NCBI GenBank assembly: GCA_929200295.1
Contig: CAKMZE010000006.1
Span: forward strand, 1 to 16,288
Length of the DNA: 16,288 bases
Reading direction: 5' to 3'
Source of the DNA: an uncultured Alphaproteobacteria bacterium
GTDB taxonomy: Bacteria; Pseudomonadota; Alphaproteobacteria; Rhodobacterales; Rhodobacteraceae
Shown: piece after piece, positions 1 to 6,297 of the stretch
Position numbering within the stretch: the first letter of the stretch is position 1
Layout: each line of letters opens with the position of its first letter
Notes under the pieces: model-generated
What the model was told of the DNA's origin: nothing
The model's input: only the letters and a program-made list of their open reading frames with translations
Database searches by the model: none
Position numbers and translations under genes: made by a program

Positions 1-60
1 CTTTTTTAGGTATTAATAATAAGTGGTTAGGAAAGTTGCGCATTGCACCCTCATTGGTTG

Positions 61-128
61 TTCACATGAAGTTAGGCACACGGAATTGAGAGCAGCGAGG
101 GCGACATGTTCACCCTTAAGTTGAGGCA
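61..128. repeat. Imperfect direct repeat upstream of the first protease gene
   Basis: Two copies of a TTCAC-n(3-4)-AAGTT-(G)-AGGCA block lie at 61-78 and 109-128, 48 bases apart, in the region before the gene starting at 170. The copies share TTCAC, AAGTT and AGGCA and differ by small indels. The TTCAC core also recurs in phased repeats before the second protease gene at 9818, so a shared regulator-binding function is possible. That function is an inference. No clear -35/-10 promoter pair was identified in bases 1-169. Confidence 0.4.
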
Positions 129-169
129 TTTGGCAGGGCAGAGATACGGCATGAACTGGGGAACGAGAT

Positions 170-2236
170 ATGAATGCCAAAGTCCAAGACATTATAAGCC
201 AAAATCTAACCAGCCTGGAAAAACTCCAAGAACTGGGCAATCACGGCGCAGGAATCAAAATTGCGATTATCGACGGCGCGATTGACACAAATCACACGTT
301 GCTTAAGCATGCAAAAATTGAACAATCAAATCAAGATGTTCCGCAAACAACACATCATGGCACTGCTGTTGCAAGCCAGATCGTGGGTCGTGGGCTAGGT
401 GCTGCACCGCGTGCAGAGATCATTTCTCTTCCTGTATTTTCCGAAGATAATGGCCAGCTTGTAGGTTGTTCTGATCTCAAACTTGCCAAGGCGCTTTCAA
501 CCGCAGCCGAGGTCGATTGTGATCTGGTAAATGTCAGTGGCAGTTCATTGTCATCGCTTGGCAATGGTACGCAAGAGATGCGCGAAGCCGTAAAAGCCTG
601 CGATGAAAATAACGCGCTTGTTGTCGCCGCGATTGGCAATGATGGCGCAGGTTGCGAAGCGATCCCCGCATCAATTGACCGTGTCCTAGCTGTTGGCGCA
701 CATGACGACCAAGGCACGCCAGCTGATTTCAATAACTACGGCCCAAAACTACGCAAAAAGGCGATCCTTGCGCCGGGTGTTACGGTCGCGGCTGCGCTTT
801 GTGGTGATAAGCTTGCCAATATTTCAGGGACAAGCTTTGCGGCGCCGCTTGTAACTGGGATTGCTGCACTTGTGATGCGCGCGATCCAAACCGCGACAGG
901 CGAATTTAATGCGCGTGACGTTTACGATCTACTTTCAGCTTCTGTAACCCCCCGCTCGACGAGCTGCGGCGGGGATGACGACCGCACCATGGCGGGACGT
1001 TTGGATATTGATGCCGTGCTGCATGCACTTCTTGCCCAATATCCCACATTAGCAGCTCAAATAACCCCTCAGACACAAAGGTCCCATGCTATGAAAAATT
1101 CTGGCGAAAGCCCGCAGGTCATGCCTGCCTCTGTCGAACTGGATGCCGCAGTTCAACCCCAATCTCAAGACATCACACCTGCGGCAGCAGATGCTGATGC
1201 AGTTGACGTTGCTCCAGCGGCCCAAGGTGAAATGCGCAGCGAAAGCAGCAGCATTACACCCGCTGATCTGAACCTGCCTACGATTGCTGAGGCCGGCGCG
1301 CATATGAATGTGCATGCACAGCCCAAAGCAGCACCAGCACCTGCCGCACCCCATGCGCCCGAGATTAGACCACAGGTGATGAAAGGCTCTGTTTCAGCTT
1401 TGACTGCCGACAAAACATTCGTCATCGGTCAAATTGGTTATGACTTTGGCACAGAAGCCCGGCTTGATTACTTTACCCAGCAAATGGGCGGGCGTGGGAG
1501 CCACCCATATGATCCGCTAGAGCTCTCCAGCCATCTTTTTGAAGAGCAGAACGTTGATCAATCAAGCGCGCTAACATGGACGCTAAAGATCGATGGCATC
1601 CCTGTCTATGCGATTGAGCCTGAAAACCAGTTTGCGGCCTATGAATATGGGCGCTTGGTGTCATTCCTTTATGATCAGGAAAAGCAAGGCGTTGAGCGTG
1701 CAGCGATTGCCGGTACGATTACTGGGGAAACCCGTCTCTTTAATGGCCAAATCGTACCAACGATCTCTCCTGTTTTGCGTGGTATGTATAACTGGAAATC
1801 CGAGGATCTCGCAAAGGCGGTTGTTGAATCGGCTGATGGTGCAGCAGATGCAGATGCGGATACTGGCGATAACGGCGATACACCGACAGCCAGTAAAGAG
1901 ACAGCGATCGAAGGCTTCTTGAACCGCGTTTATTACGAATTGCGCAACCGCGGCCGGACATCGCCAGAGCGCGCAATGAACTATGCGGCAACCAATGCCT
2001 ATCAGATGAGCGAAGTCTTTGAAGACGCGCTTGCTGAAAACCTGTTTCTCAATGAGATCACAGCCAAGGAAAGCCCTGTAAGCCGCCCTGATTCAGATTG
2101 TTGGGACGTGATTATGGAGTTCTTCAACCCCAAAGAGCGTCTGACAGCCTCACGCAAACTGTATCGTTACACCATTGATGTGAGTGACATCATGCCAGTG
2201 ACTGTCGGCGATCTGCGTAGCTGGCATGCTTACTAA
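170..2236 (+). CDS. PatA/PatG-family subtilisin-like maturation protease (copy 1)
   Basis: This 688-residue protein has an N-terminal S8 (subtilisin) domain and a C-terminal PatG-type domain. The catalytic triad is visible: Asp35 in IAIIDGA, His63 in HHGTAVAS and Ser222 in SGTSFAAP, with oxyanion Asn157 in AIGNDG. An Ala/Pro-rich linker spans about 300-405. The C-terminal domain (about 415-688) begins with FVIGQIGYDFGTEAR and includes ALTWTLKIDGIPVYAIEP and SPVSRPDSDCWDV, as in cyanobactin PatA/PatG proteins. There is no signal peptide, so it is probably cytoplasmic. The length and S8-linker-domain layout are closer to PatA than to the longer PatG. Asp and His are only 28 residues apart, leaving no room for the macrocyclase insertion of PatG, so cleavage rather than cyclisation is more likely. 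Start ATG at 170 follows GGGGAACGAG. Two peptide genes lie directly downstream and are the likely substrates (inference). An internal ribosome-binding site precedes Met308. Confidence 0.88.
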   Translation: MNAKVQDIISQNLTSLEKLQELGNHGAGIKIAIIDGAIDTNHTLLKHAKIEQSNQDVPQTTHHGTAVASQIVGRGLGAAPRAEIISLPVFSEDNGQLVGCSDLKLAKALSTAAEVDCDLVNVSGSSLSSLGNGTQEMREAVKACDENNALVVAAIGNDGAGCEAIPASIDRVLAVGAHDDQGTPADFNNYGPKLRKKAILAPGVTVAAALCGDKLANISGTSFAAPLVTGIAALVMRAIQTATGEFNARDVYDLLSASVTPRSTSCGGDDDRTMAGRLDIDAVLHALLAQYPTLAAQITPQTQRSHAMKNSGESPQVMPASVELDAAVQPQSQDITPAAADADAVDVAPAAQGEMRSESSSITPADLNLPTIAEAGAHMNVHAQPKAAPAPAAPHAPEIRPQVMKGSVSALTADKTFVIGQIGYDFGTEARLDYFTQQMGGRGSHPYDPLELSSHLFEEQNVDQSSALTWTLKIDGIPVYAIEPENQFAAYEYGRLVSFLYDQEKQGVERAAIAGTITGETRLFNGQIVPTISPVLRGMYNWKSEDLAKAVVESADGAADADADTGDNGDTPTASKETAIEGFLNRVYYELRNRGRTSPERAMNYAATNAYQMSEVFEDALAENLFLNEITAKESPVSRPDSDCWDVIMEFFNPKERLTASRKLYRYTIDVSDIMPVTVGDLRSWHAY
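1077..1093 (+). promoter_or_regulatory. Internal ribosome-binding site and ATG inside protease copy 1
   Basis: AAAGG at 1077-1081 sits nine bases before an in-frame ATG at 1091 (Met308), just after the S8 domain and at the start of the Ala/Pro-rich linker. Initiation here would give a free C-terminal PatG-type protein of 381 residues. The paralogue at 9818 has the same arrangement at Met298, which makes chance less likely. Alternative translation is an inference. Confidence 0.4.
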
Positions 2237-2285
2237 GCAGCCAGTGAAACGGTGGCGCAGAGATCCTGATTTTTGGGCCACCACA

Positions 2286-2300
2286 TTCGCACAATGCGAA
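2286..2300 (+). other. Small hairpin before the first peptide gene
   Basis: TTCGCA and TGCGAA form a perfect 6-bp stem around a CAA loop in the 104-base gap between the protease and the first peptide gene. There is no T-run, so it is not an intrinsic terminator. It may mark an mRNA processing or stability element that lets the peptide be made in excess over the protease (inference). Confidence 0.3.
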
Positions 2301-2340
2301 ACTCAATCACCACTTAACCGTCTTTATGAAAGGACATATC

Positions 2341-2463
2341 ATGTATCTCCCAACTCAAGCAGCACCAGTCAACCGTGCAAACCGCGCAGCATCTGGCGCC
2401 GCAGCAAATGTTAAGCCTGCGTTCCTAGGGCTCGCATCAACTTTGCTCAACTCACTGCTGTAA
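2341..2463 (+). CDS. Putative RiPP precursor peptide 1 (40 aa)
   Basis: This short gene encodes a 40-residue peptide beginning MYLPTQAAPVNRANR and ending in a hydrophobic tail, LASTLLNSLL. GAAAGGA at 2328-2334 gives a strong ribosome-binding site six bases before the ATG. The N-terminal pattern L-P-x-Q-x-x-P-V-x-R is the same, with the same spacing, as in the leader of the cyanobactin precursor PatE (LPQQGQPVIR, from memory). A central KPAFLG motif matches NPALFG, DPAFFG and APAFWG in the other peptides. It follows the PatA/PatG-like protease by 104 bases. No AYDG/SYDG-type macrocyclisation tag, no Cys and no repeated core cassette is present, so the mature product is not a standard cyanobactin. 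The most likely product is a linear hydrophobic peptide released from its leader (inference). Confidence 0.75.
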   Translation: MYLPTQAAPVNRANRAASGAAANVKPAFLGLASTLLNSLL

Positions 2464-2470
2464 ATTTAAA

Positions 2471-2496
2471 CATGGCAGCACTGATGTGCTGTCATG
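2471..2496 (+). other. Strong hairpin after peptide gene 1
   Basis: CATGGCAGCAC and GTGCTGTCATG form an 11-bp stem, with one G-U pair, around a TGAT loop, starting eight bases after the stop codon of peptide gene 1. No T-run follows. The position suggests 3'-end protection or processing of the mRNA between peptide genes 1 and 2 (inference). More G/C-rich pairing potential (GCGGGG with CCCCGC) follows at about 2497-2521. Confidence 0.45.
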
Positions 2497-2528
2497 GCGG
2501 GGGGCACCCCCATGCTTCCCCGCACCTG

Positions 2529-2565
2529 AGCTTCGAAAGCTGTCGCGTTTATCACGAAGCTTTTT
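2529..2565 (+). terminator. Terminator-like hairpin between peptide genes 1 and 2
   Basis: AGCTTCG (2529-2535) pairs with CGAAGCT (2555-2561) and is followed at once by TTTT. The 7-bp stem has a long 19-base loop, so it is weaker than a classic intrinsic terminator. It could act as a partial terminator or attenuator that separates expression of peptide genes 1 and 2. Confidence 0.4.
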
Positions 2566-2642
2566 GAAGATGGTGGTTCGACCAAGGATCCACCGCAAAC
2601 CAAAGGGGATAATCCCCATCAAACCATCTGAAAGGATAAGTT

Positions 2643-2804
2643 ATGTATCTTCCTACTCAAGCACCTGGCGTTGATCGTGCAAACCGTGTTGGCGCTGCTC
2701 AAGCCGCTGGCGTAAACCCTGCTTTGTTCGGCCTGAACATGGGCGATGTGCTGAAAGGCGCTAAAACAGGTCTTGGCATGCTCAACAGTGTTGTGAACGG
2801 CTAA
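2643..2804 (+). CDS. Putative RiPP precursor peptide 2 (53 aa)
   Basis: This short gene encodes a 53-residue peptide beginning MYLPTQAPGVDRANR. AAAGGA at 2631-2636 sits six bases before the ATG, and the region around start and leader is nearly the same as in peptide 1. The shared central motif is NPALFG. The C-terminal part (LNMGDVLKGAKTGLGMLNSVVNG, residues 31-53) is Gly-rich, mildly cationic and could form an amphipathic helix like small unmodified bacteriocins. There is no Cys and no cyanobactin C-terminal tag. A 179-base hairpin-rich spacer separates it from peptide 1, and a strong terminator follows ten bases after the stop. Leader recognition by the upstream PatA/PatG-type protease is inferred from the leader match and gene order. 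Confidence 0.75.
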   Translation: MYLPTQAPGVDRANRVGAAQAAGVNPALFGLNMGDVLKGAKTGLGMLNSVVNG

Positions 2805-2813
2805 GTCTTGTTC

Positions 2814-2852
2814 GCGCGTGGTGGGCTGACTCCCCCCGCCACGCGCATTTTT
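2814..2852 (+). terminator. Intrinsic terminator after peptide gene 2
   Basis: GCGCGTGGTGGG (2814-2825) pairs with CCCGCCACGCGC (2835-2846), 12 bp with one G-U pair, followed by ATTTTT. It should end the peptide transcript. The next gene starts only 24 bases further on, so its expression needs read-through or a promoter overlapping this region. Confidence 0.85.
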
Positions 2853-2876
2853 CACATAAAATTCTGAAAGGTGGGT

Positions 2877-3194
2877 ATGAAAATGGCTGTCGAAATTTCT
2901 GTTGGTCGACGTAGCTACGAAGGCAATAATCAGCAACACGCCGAAGAGGTGATGTTTGGATCAGGGCGCTATGAGGCTGGCGACTTTGCGGCTGAGATGA
3001 ATGCATGGCCTTGCACTGGCGAGCGGCATCATGATTGCCACGCATTGTTCACCCGTAAATCAGCGGGCCGCACGATCACCCTAACCGTGACAGGGGATAA
3101 AGGTGGCTATGCCAAAAACCATGATCTCGATTTCGGTGCCACGGGCACGATTGTTTATGCGGATGGCACGACGACCATTACCGCGGATACATAA
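2877..3194 (+). CDS. Small protein with deaminase-like HAE and PC...C motifs
   Basis: This 105-residue protein is not recognised with confidence. It contains QQHAEEVM near residue 22, followed about 21 residues later by WPC and seven residues after that a second Cys (WPCTGERHHDCHALF), then two probable beta strands (RTITLTVTG and ATGTIVYADG). The order H-A-E, then P-C...C, then beta strands recalls the zinc site of the cytidine-deaminase-like fold, including deaminase domains of polymorphic toxins. The PC-to-C spacing is longer than the usual PCxxC, so this is tentative. AAAGG at 2867-2871 is five bases before ATG 2877; ATG 2883 is an alternative start. It lies just after the peptide-gene terminator and 32 bases before another small gene, so these two are probably one transcript. 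Confidence 0.6.
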   Translation: MKMAVEISVGRRSYEGNNQQHAEEVMFGSGRYEAGDFAAEMNAWPCTGERHHDCHALFTRKSAGRTITLTVTGDKGGYAKNHDLDFGATGTIVYADGTTTITADT

Positions 3195-3226
3195 AAAGAT
3201 TTTGCCCAAGAAAAGAGAGTGATCTG

Positions 3227-3646
3227 ATGCCCAAAGATGTTATTTTTTCTTGTCATGCAGCAAGTAATGGCGAAACTTTTATCCACGGCCGCGATTTGAC
3301 GTTCTATTACTTTCGCTATGATACGCTGCATAACGGATTAGCGCATCGTGCGTTCACTGAATTGCGCAGCTGTGCGGGTGATCTTGCGAGGGCTGATGCC
3401 TATTGGGATACGCTTTATCATGAACAGCATATTCGCGCGTCTCATGCGGTCTACCAAGCGGGGTCTGATATTGAGGATTATGATGTCTGGAGCCTAGGCG
3501 CAGATTGGGCCGGCGATACGGGTGTTTTTGACTTTGCTGATGCACGGGTTGCAATTTTGGCATTTCCTGAACCTGCAACTTTGGGTGCAGTATTGGCGAC
3601 GATGCCAGACGTCGAGACGGTTTTTTGGTTAGCATGTAATGCGTAA
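3227..3646 (+). CDS. Hypothetical protein, possibly Stv-domain-like (139 aa)
   Basis: This 139-residue protein has no signal peptide or membrane segment. It begins with a probable beta strand and an SCH motif (MPKDVIFSCHAASNGETF), then RDLTFYYFRYDTLHNG, and is otherwise acidic with many aromatic residues. The opening strand-SxH pattern followed by a second aromatic strand faintly resembles 'putative adhesin Stv' domain proteins; this is a weak impression from memory. AAGAGAG lies about ten bases before the ATG. It follows the deaminase-like gene by 32 bases and appears to be the last gene of cassette 1. A partner, effector or immunity role is possible, but nothing in the sequence decides between them. 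Confidence 0.65.
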   Translation: MPKDVIFSCHAASNGETFIHGRDLTFYYFRYDTLHNGLAHRAFTELRSCAGDLARADAYWDTLYHEQHIRASHAVYQAGSDIEDYDVWSLGADWAGDTGVFDFADARVAILAFPEPATLGAVLATMPDVETVFWLACNA

Positions 3647-3667
3647 TCACCTGACGGCTTTGATAAC

Positions 3668-3690
3668 AGGATGGGCAGATTGCCCATCCT
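3668..3690. terminator. Perfect hairpin between convergent genes (terminator or REP-like)
   Basis: AGGATGGGCA and TGCCCATCCT form a perfect 10-bp stem around GAT, between a plus-strand gene ending at 3646 and a minus-strand gene ending at 3707. No T-run follows on either strand. It may be a bidirectional transcript end. Sequences of the form GGATGGGCA...TGCCCATCC are also familiar as dispersed intergenic palindromes, so a REP-like repeat is the alternative. Confidence 0.5.
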
Positions 3691-3706
3691 ACAGGCCATA
3701 GGGCCG

Positions 3707-4222
3707 TTAGGCGCTTTGCCTGTCTGGTATCACATAATCAGGTTGTTCCATTTCTGTCAGCTCAGAAAGCCGCGTTGCAAATTCACGCCTGAGCTGCCGT
3801 CTGATCATCGCGGATTGGTTGCGTCTGATCGCATCTTGCCCCTCGGGTACGTAGGGGGTCACGGGGCATGATTTCCCCTCATCATCAACGGCGACCATTG
3901 TAAAATAGCAGGTGTTTGTATGGCGGATTTCACCTGTGGTGATATCCTCAGCCTCAACCCGGATGCCAATTTCCATGGAACTGCGGCCGGTTAAATTCAC
4001 CCCCCCACGAAAGGTGACAAGCTCGCCCACCTTGATCGCCTCGTTAAATGTGACCTGGTCAACGCTGAGCGTGACGCAGTAGCGTTCGGAATAGCGCGCG
4101 GCGCAAGAAAAGGCGACGCGGTCGAGGATATTCAAAAGCGCCCCCCCATGCACCTTGCCGCTAAAATTCGCCATGTCGGGTGACATGAGAACAGTCATTT
4201 CAAGTGTTGGTGAACCTGTCAT
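3707..4222 (-). CDS. Acyl-CoA thioesterase, hotdog fold (YciA/BACH-like)
   Basis: This 171-residue protein is a probable hotdog-fold acyl-CoA thioesterase that hydrolyses acyl-CoA to free fatty acid and CoA in the cytoplasm. The active-site helix region is visible: SGKVHGGALLNILDRVAF (residues 21-38), with HGG at 25-27 and Asp34. It is followed by a strand with VDQVTF and the paired strand region ELVTFRG...TGRSSMEIGIRVEAE typical of this family. The length fits a single hotdog domain with a basic C-terminal extension (RRQLRREFATR). AAAGGTCAGG lies just before the ATG. It is on the opposite strand to the peptide locus and is probably a housekeeping gene rather than part of it. Confidence 0.85.
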   Translation of the reverse strand: MTGSPTLEMTVLMSPDMANFSGKVHGGALLNILDRVAFSCAARYSERYCVTLSVDQVTFNEAIKVGELVTFRGGVNLTGRSSMEIGIRVEAEDITTGEIRHTNTCYFTMVAVDDEGKSCPVTPYVPEGQDAIRRNQSAMIRRQLRREFATRLSELTEMEQPDYVIPDRQSA

Positions 4223-4303
4223 TTACCTGACCTTTATGAACGAAGTGCGCCCCATAAAGGTAGAGATGAGTTCTCAACTTATCATTAAAACCCGGTGTTT
4301 TAA

Positions 4304-4318
4304 ATGCGCCTTGCGCAT
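4304..4318 (-). terminator. Possible terminator for the small minus-strand gene
   Basis: ATGCGC and GCGCAT form a perfect 6-bp stem with a three-base loop, seven bases beyond the stop codon of the small minus-strand ORF. On the minus strand it is followed by TTTAAAACA. An outer AAAACCC/GGGTTTT pairing could extend the structure. It is a weak to moderate terminator by appearance. Confidence 0.4.
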
Positions 4319-4324
4319 GGGTTT

Positions 4325-4501
4325 TTAAGACAGCTCTGTAGGGTCAATTCGGTCAATGATGAATATCATCAGTTCTAAAGTATCTGTAATATCGCTCGGC
4401 ATAGGGGTGTCATTCATATAATTTTTCACGCGTTCTTTTGCGTCTGGCCAGTGTTGAAAGAAATCAATTAGGTCACGAATCTCGTTATTTTTCTGCGTCA
4501 T
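4325..4501 (-). CDS. Small acidic hypothetical protein (58 aa)
   Basis: This small ORF encodes about 58 residues from ATG 4501; ATG 4507 or GTG 4513 would add two or four residues. It is acidic, with helix-forming segments (EIRDLIDFFQHWPDAKERV and DTLELMIFIIDRIDP). It has no recognised motif and no signal peptide. GTGAGA lies about eight bases before ATG 4501. It is divergent from the winged-helix regulator gene at 4629 and has a possible terminator downstream. The amino-acid pattern looks like a real protein, but support is limited. Confidence 0.45.
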   Translation of the reverse strand: MTQKNNEIRDLIDFFQHWPDAKERVKNYMNDTPMPSDITDTLELMIFIIDRIDPTELS

Positions 4502-4540
4502 AGGCATTCTCACTCGTCATTCTTATGAACTGTTTAGCGC

Positions 4541-4575
4541 TTCACAGTCATGGAGCTGCCGTGAAATCAGTGTGA
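4541..4575. promoter_or_regulatory. TTCAC/GTGA repeats in the divergent promoter region
   Basis: TTCAC at 4541-4545 is opposed by GTGAA at 4561-4565, and a further GTGA follows at 4572-4575, eleven bases after the previous one. The same TTCAC core is phased upstream of the second protease gene. A binding site for autoregulation of the winged-helix regulator at 4629 is possible; the motif is short, so this is tentative. Confidence 0.25.
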
Positions 4576-4628
4576 GGTGCTTTGAGAGCCGCGATTCGGG
4601 TGCTAACGTTGCGTCAGGGAGTAAGTGT

Positions 4629-6269
4629 ATGAGCGCGAAACTAGAAATTGGCTTATTTGGCACCTGTGCGGTGAAGCTGTGCGGAAATCCGCCGGTGGAA
4701 ATCCGGGGCAGTAAGCATCGCGCGCTCATTTGTGTGTTGGCGACAGCCCCATTGGGGCGGCGCACACGGACCTATCTGCAGACGATGCTTTGGGGCTATG
4801 CGGGTTACGACTGTGGCCACCAAAACCTGCGCCGGGCGCTATCCGATTTACGCAAGCTGCTGGGCGCTGAATTTGACACATTGTTTTTGACCACTAACAC
4901 AGATATTGAGCTGAACCTCGAGAGCGTGCGGTTTATTGGTGGTTTGAACGATGGCCCCTTTCTGAATGATTTACACATCCCGCAAGCCGATTTTCGTGAT
5001 TGGGTTGAGAGCATCCGTGCAAACCCTGCGCAAATTGCTGCGCTTTTCAGCTCTCCTTCGGGCGCGCGATCTGGGCGTCCTAATCCACGGGTGATTGTTC
5101 TGCCATTGGGATATTTTGGCGATGATCCGACACTGCGCGCATTGGGTGATTGGATTGGTGAGCAGTCCTGCCGGATTTTGTCACGCTCAAGATTGCTCAC
5201 TGTGATATCGCATTTATCGGGGCGGATGATGGCGGCAGAGCCTGTGGTCATTGCGAATGTCAAAGAAAAATTGGACGTCGATTACGTCGCAACAGGGCAC
5301 ATCAGGCGTGTGCAGGATGGTGCGGTATTTTGTATTGATTTTATTGATGCGCTGAGCGGCCAAATGTTGTGGAGCCGCGAAGTGCAGGTGGCGCAGCTGA
5401 ACGATCTAGAAGCCTTGAACGCGCAGCTGGTGAATATTGCCCATGCTATTGCACGAGCGATTGCGCAATCGGCGATTGATAGCGTGCGAGCGCAATCGGT
5501 CGTTGATGTGTCAGATCACAACCTGACAATTGCGGGTGCTGCGATGATGCACCGGCCATCAATGCGCGACTTTTTGAAATCACGTGAATATTTAACAGCC
5601 GCGTCAGAGCGGATTACCGGTGTGGCTGAGCCGCTGTCTTGGATCGCGAAATGGCATGTCCTGAATGTGATGAAGGGATTTTCCATTGATTCAAAATATG
5701 ACACGCTTAAAGCGGCTGAATATAGTGCGCGCGCGCTTGATATTGACCCTGAATCCAGCCTTGCGCTGACGGTTGATGGGTTCGTTTATAATAATCTCAA
5801 ACGTGACACGATGATGTCGGGGCAACGTCTCGAGGAGGCTCTGCAAATCAATCCCAATGAAAGCCTCGCTTGGTTGATCAAGGGCTCATTGGATGCGTTC
5901 CTAGGGGATGGCAAGGCAGCAGTTGCGGCAACGTCCAAAGCCAGAAGCCTGTCGCCGATTGATCCCTTTGGATATTACTACGACAGTTTGGCAAGTACGG
6001 CGCATTTATCCGCGGGACAGTACGATCATGCTTATCTGCTCGCAGAGCGGTCATTGCAAAAGAACAGTCGGCATTTATCGACGCATAGGGCCAAGATTAC
6101 AGCGTTGCATTTTTTAGGACGTATGGATGAAGCACGCTCCAGTGCTAAAAAGCTGATGGAGCGTTATCCACATTTTACACTGGATGAGTATCGCAAAAGC
6201 CATCCAGTAACGGAACAGGAGCTGGGACAAAGGGTCATAACTGCCCTCTCTGCTGCTGGTATTTCATAA
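4629..6269 (+). CDS. Winged-helix (OmpR/SARP-type) regulator with TolB-like and TPR regions
   Basis: This 546-residue protein looks like a DNA-binding transcription activator. Residues about 4-100 fit an OmpR/PhoB- or SARP-type winged helix: LEIGLFGTCAVKLCG at the start, RALICVLATAP, a YLQTMLWG helix and QNLRRALSDLRKLLG, the recognition-helix pattern of SARP/BTAD proteins. Residues about 150-300 (VIVLPLGYFGDDPTLRALGD, DVDYVATGHIRR, IDFIDALSGQMLWS) match the domain that follows the DNA-binding domain in CadC-like and adenylate-cyclase-type regulators. The C-terminal third has TPR-like repeats. No membrane segment is seen. ATG 4629 is chosen because GGGAG lies just before it; a GTG at 4572 would add 19 residues without a good ribosome-binding site. 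It is 28 bases upstream of the haloperoxidase-like gene and probably co-transcribed, so it is the likely pathway regulator (inference). Confidence 0.8.
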   Translation: MSAKLEIGLFGTCAVKLCGNPPVEIRGSKHRALICVLATAPLGRRTRTYLQTMLWGYAGYDCGHQNLRRALSDLRKLLGAEFDTLFLTTNTDIELNLESVRFIGGLNDGPFLNDLHIPQADFRDWVESIRANPAQIAALFSSPSGARSGRPNPRVIVLPLGYFGDDPTLRALGDWIGEQSCRILSRSRLLTVISHLSGRMMAAEPVVIANVKEKLDVDYVATGHIRRVQDGAVFCIDFIDALSGQMLWSREVQVAQLNDLEALNAQLVNIAHAIARAIAQSAIDSVRAQSVVDVSDHNLTIAGAAMMHRPSMRDFLKSREYLTAASERITGVAEPLSWIAKWHVLNVMKGFSIDSKYDTLKAAEYSARALDIDPESSLALTVDGFVYNNLKRDTMMSGQRLEEALQINPNESLAWLIKGSLDAFLGDGKAAVAATSKARSLSPIDPFGYYYDSLASTAHLSAGQYDHAYLLAERSLQKNSRHLSTHRAKITALHFLGRMDEARSSAKKLMERYPHFTLDEYRKSHPVTEQELGQRVITALSAAGIS

Positions 6270-6297
6270 AGAATATTTTCAATTAAAGGATAATGAA

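Noticed and set aside
1049..1425. Minus-strand frames inside the Ala/Pro-rich linker of protease copy 1
   Set aside because: They are low-complexity shadows of the linker coding sequence, with no ribosome-binding site or recognisable domain.
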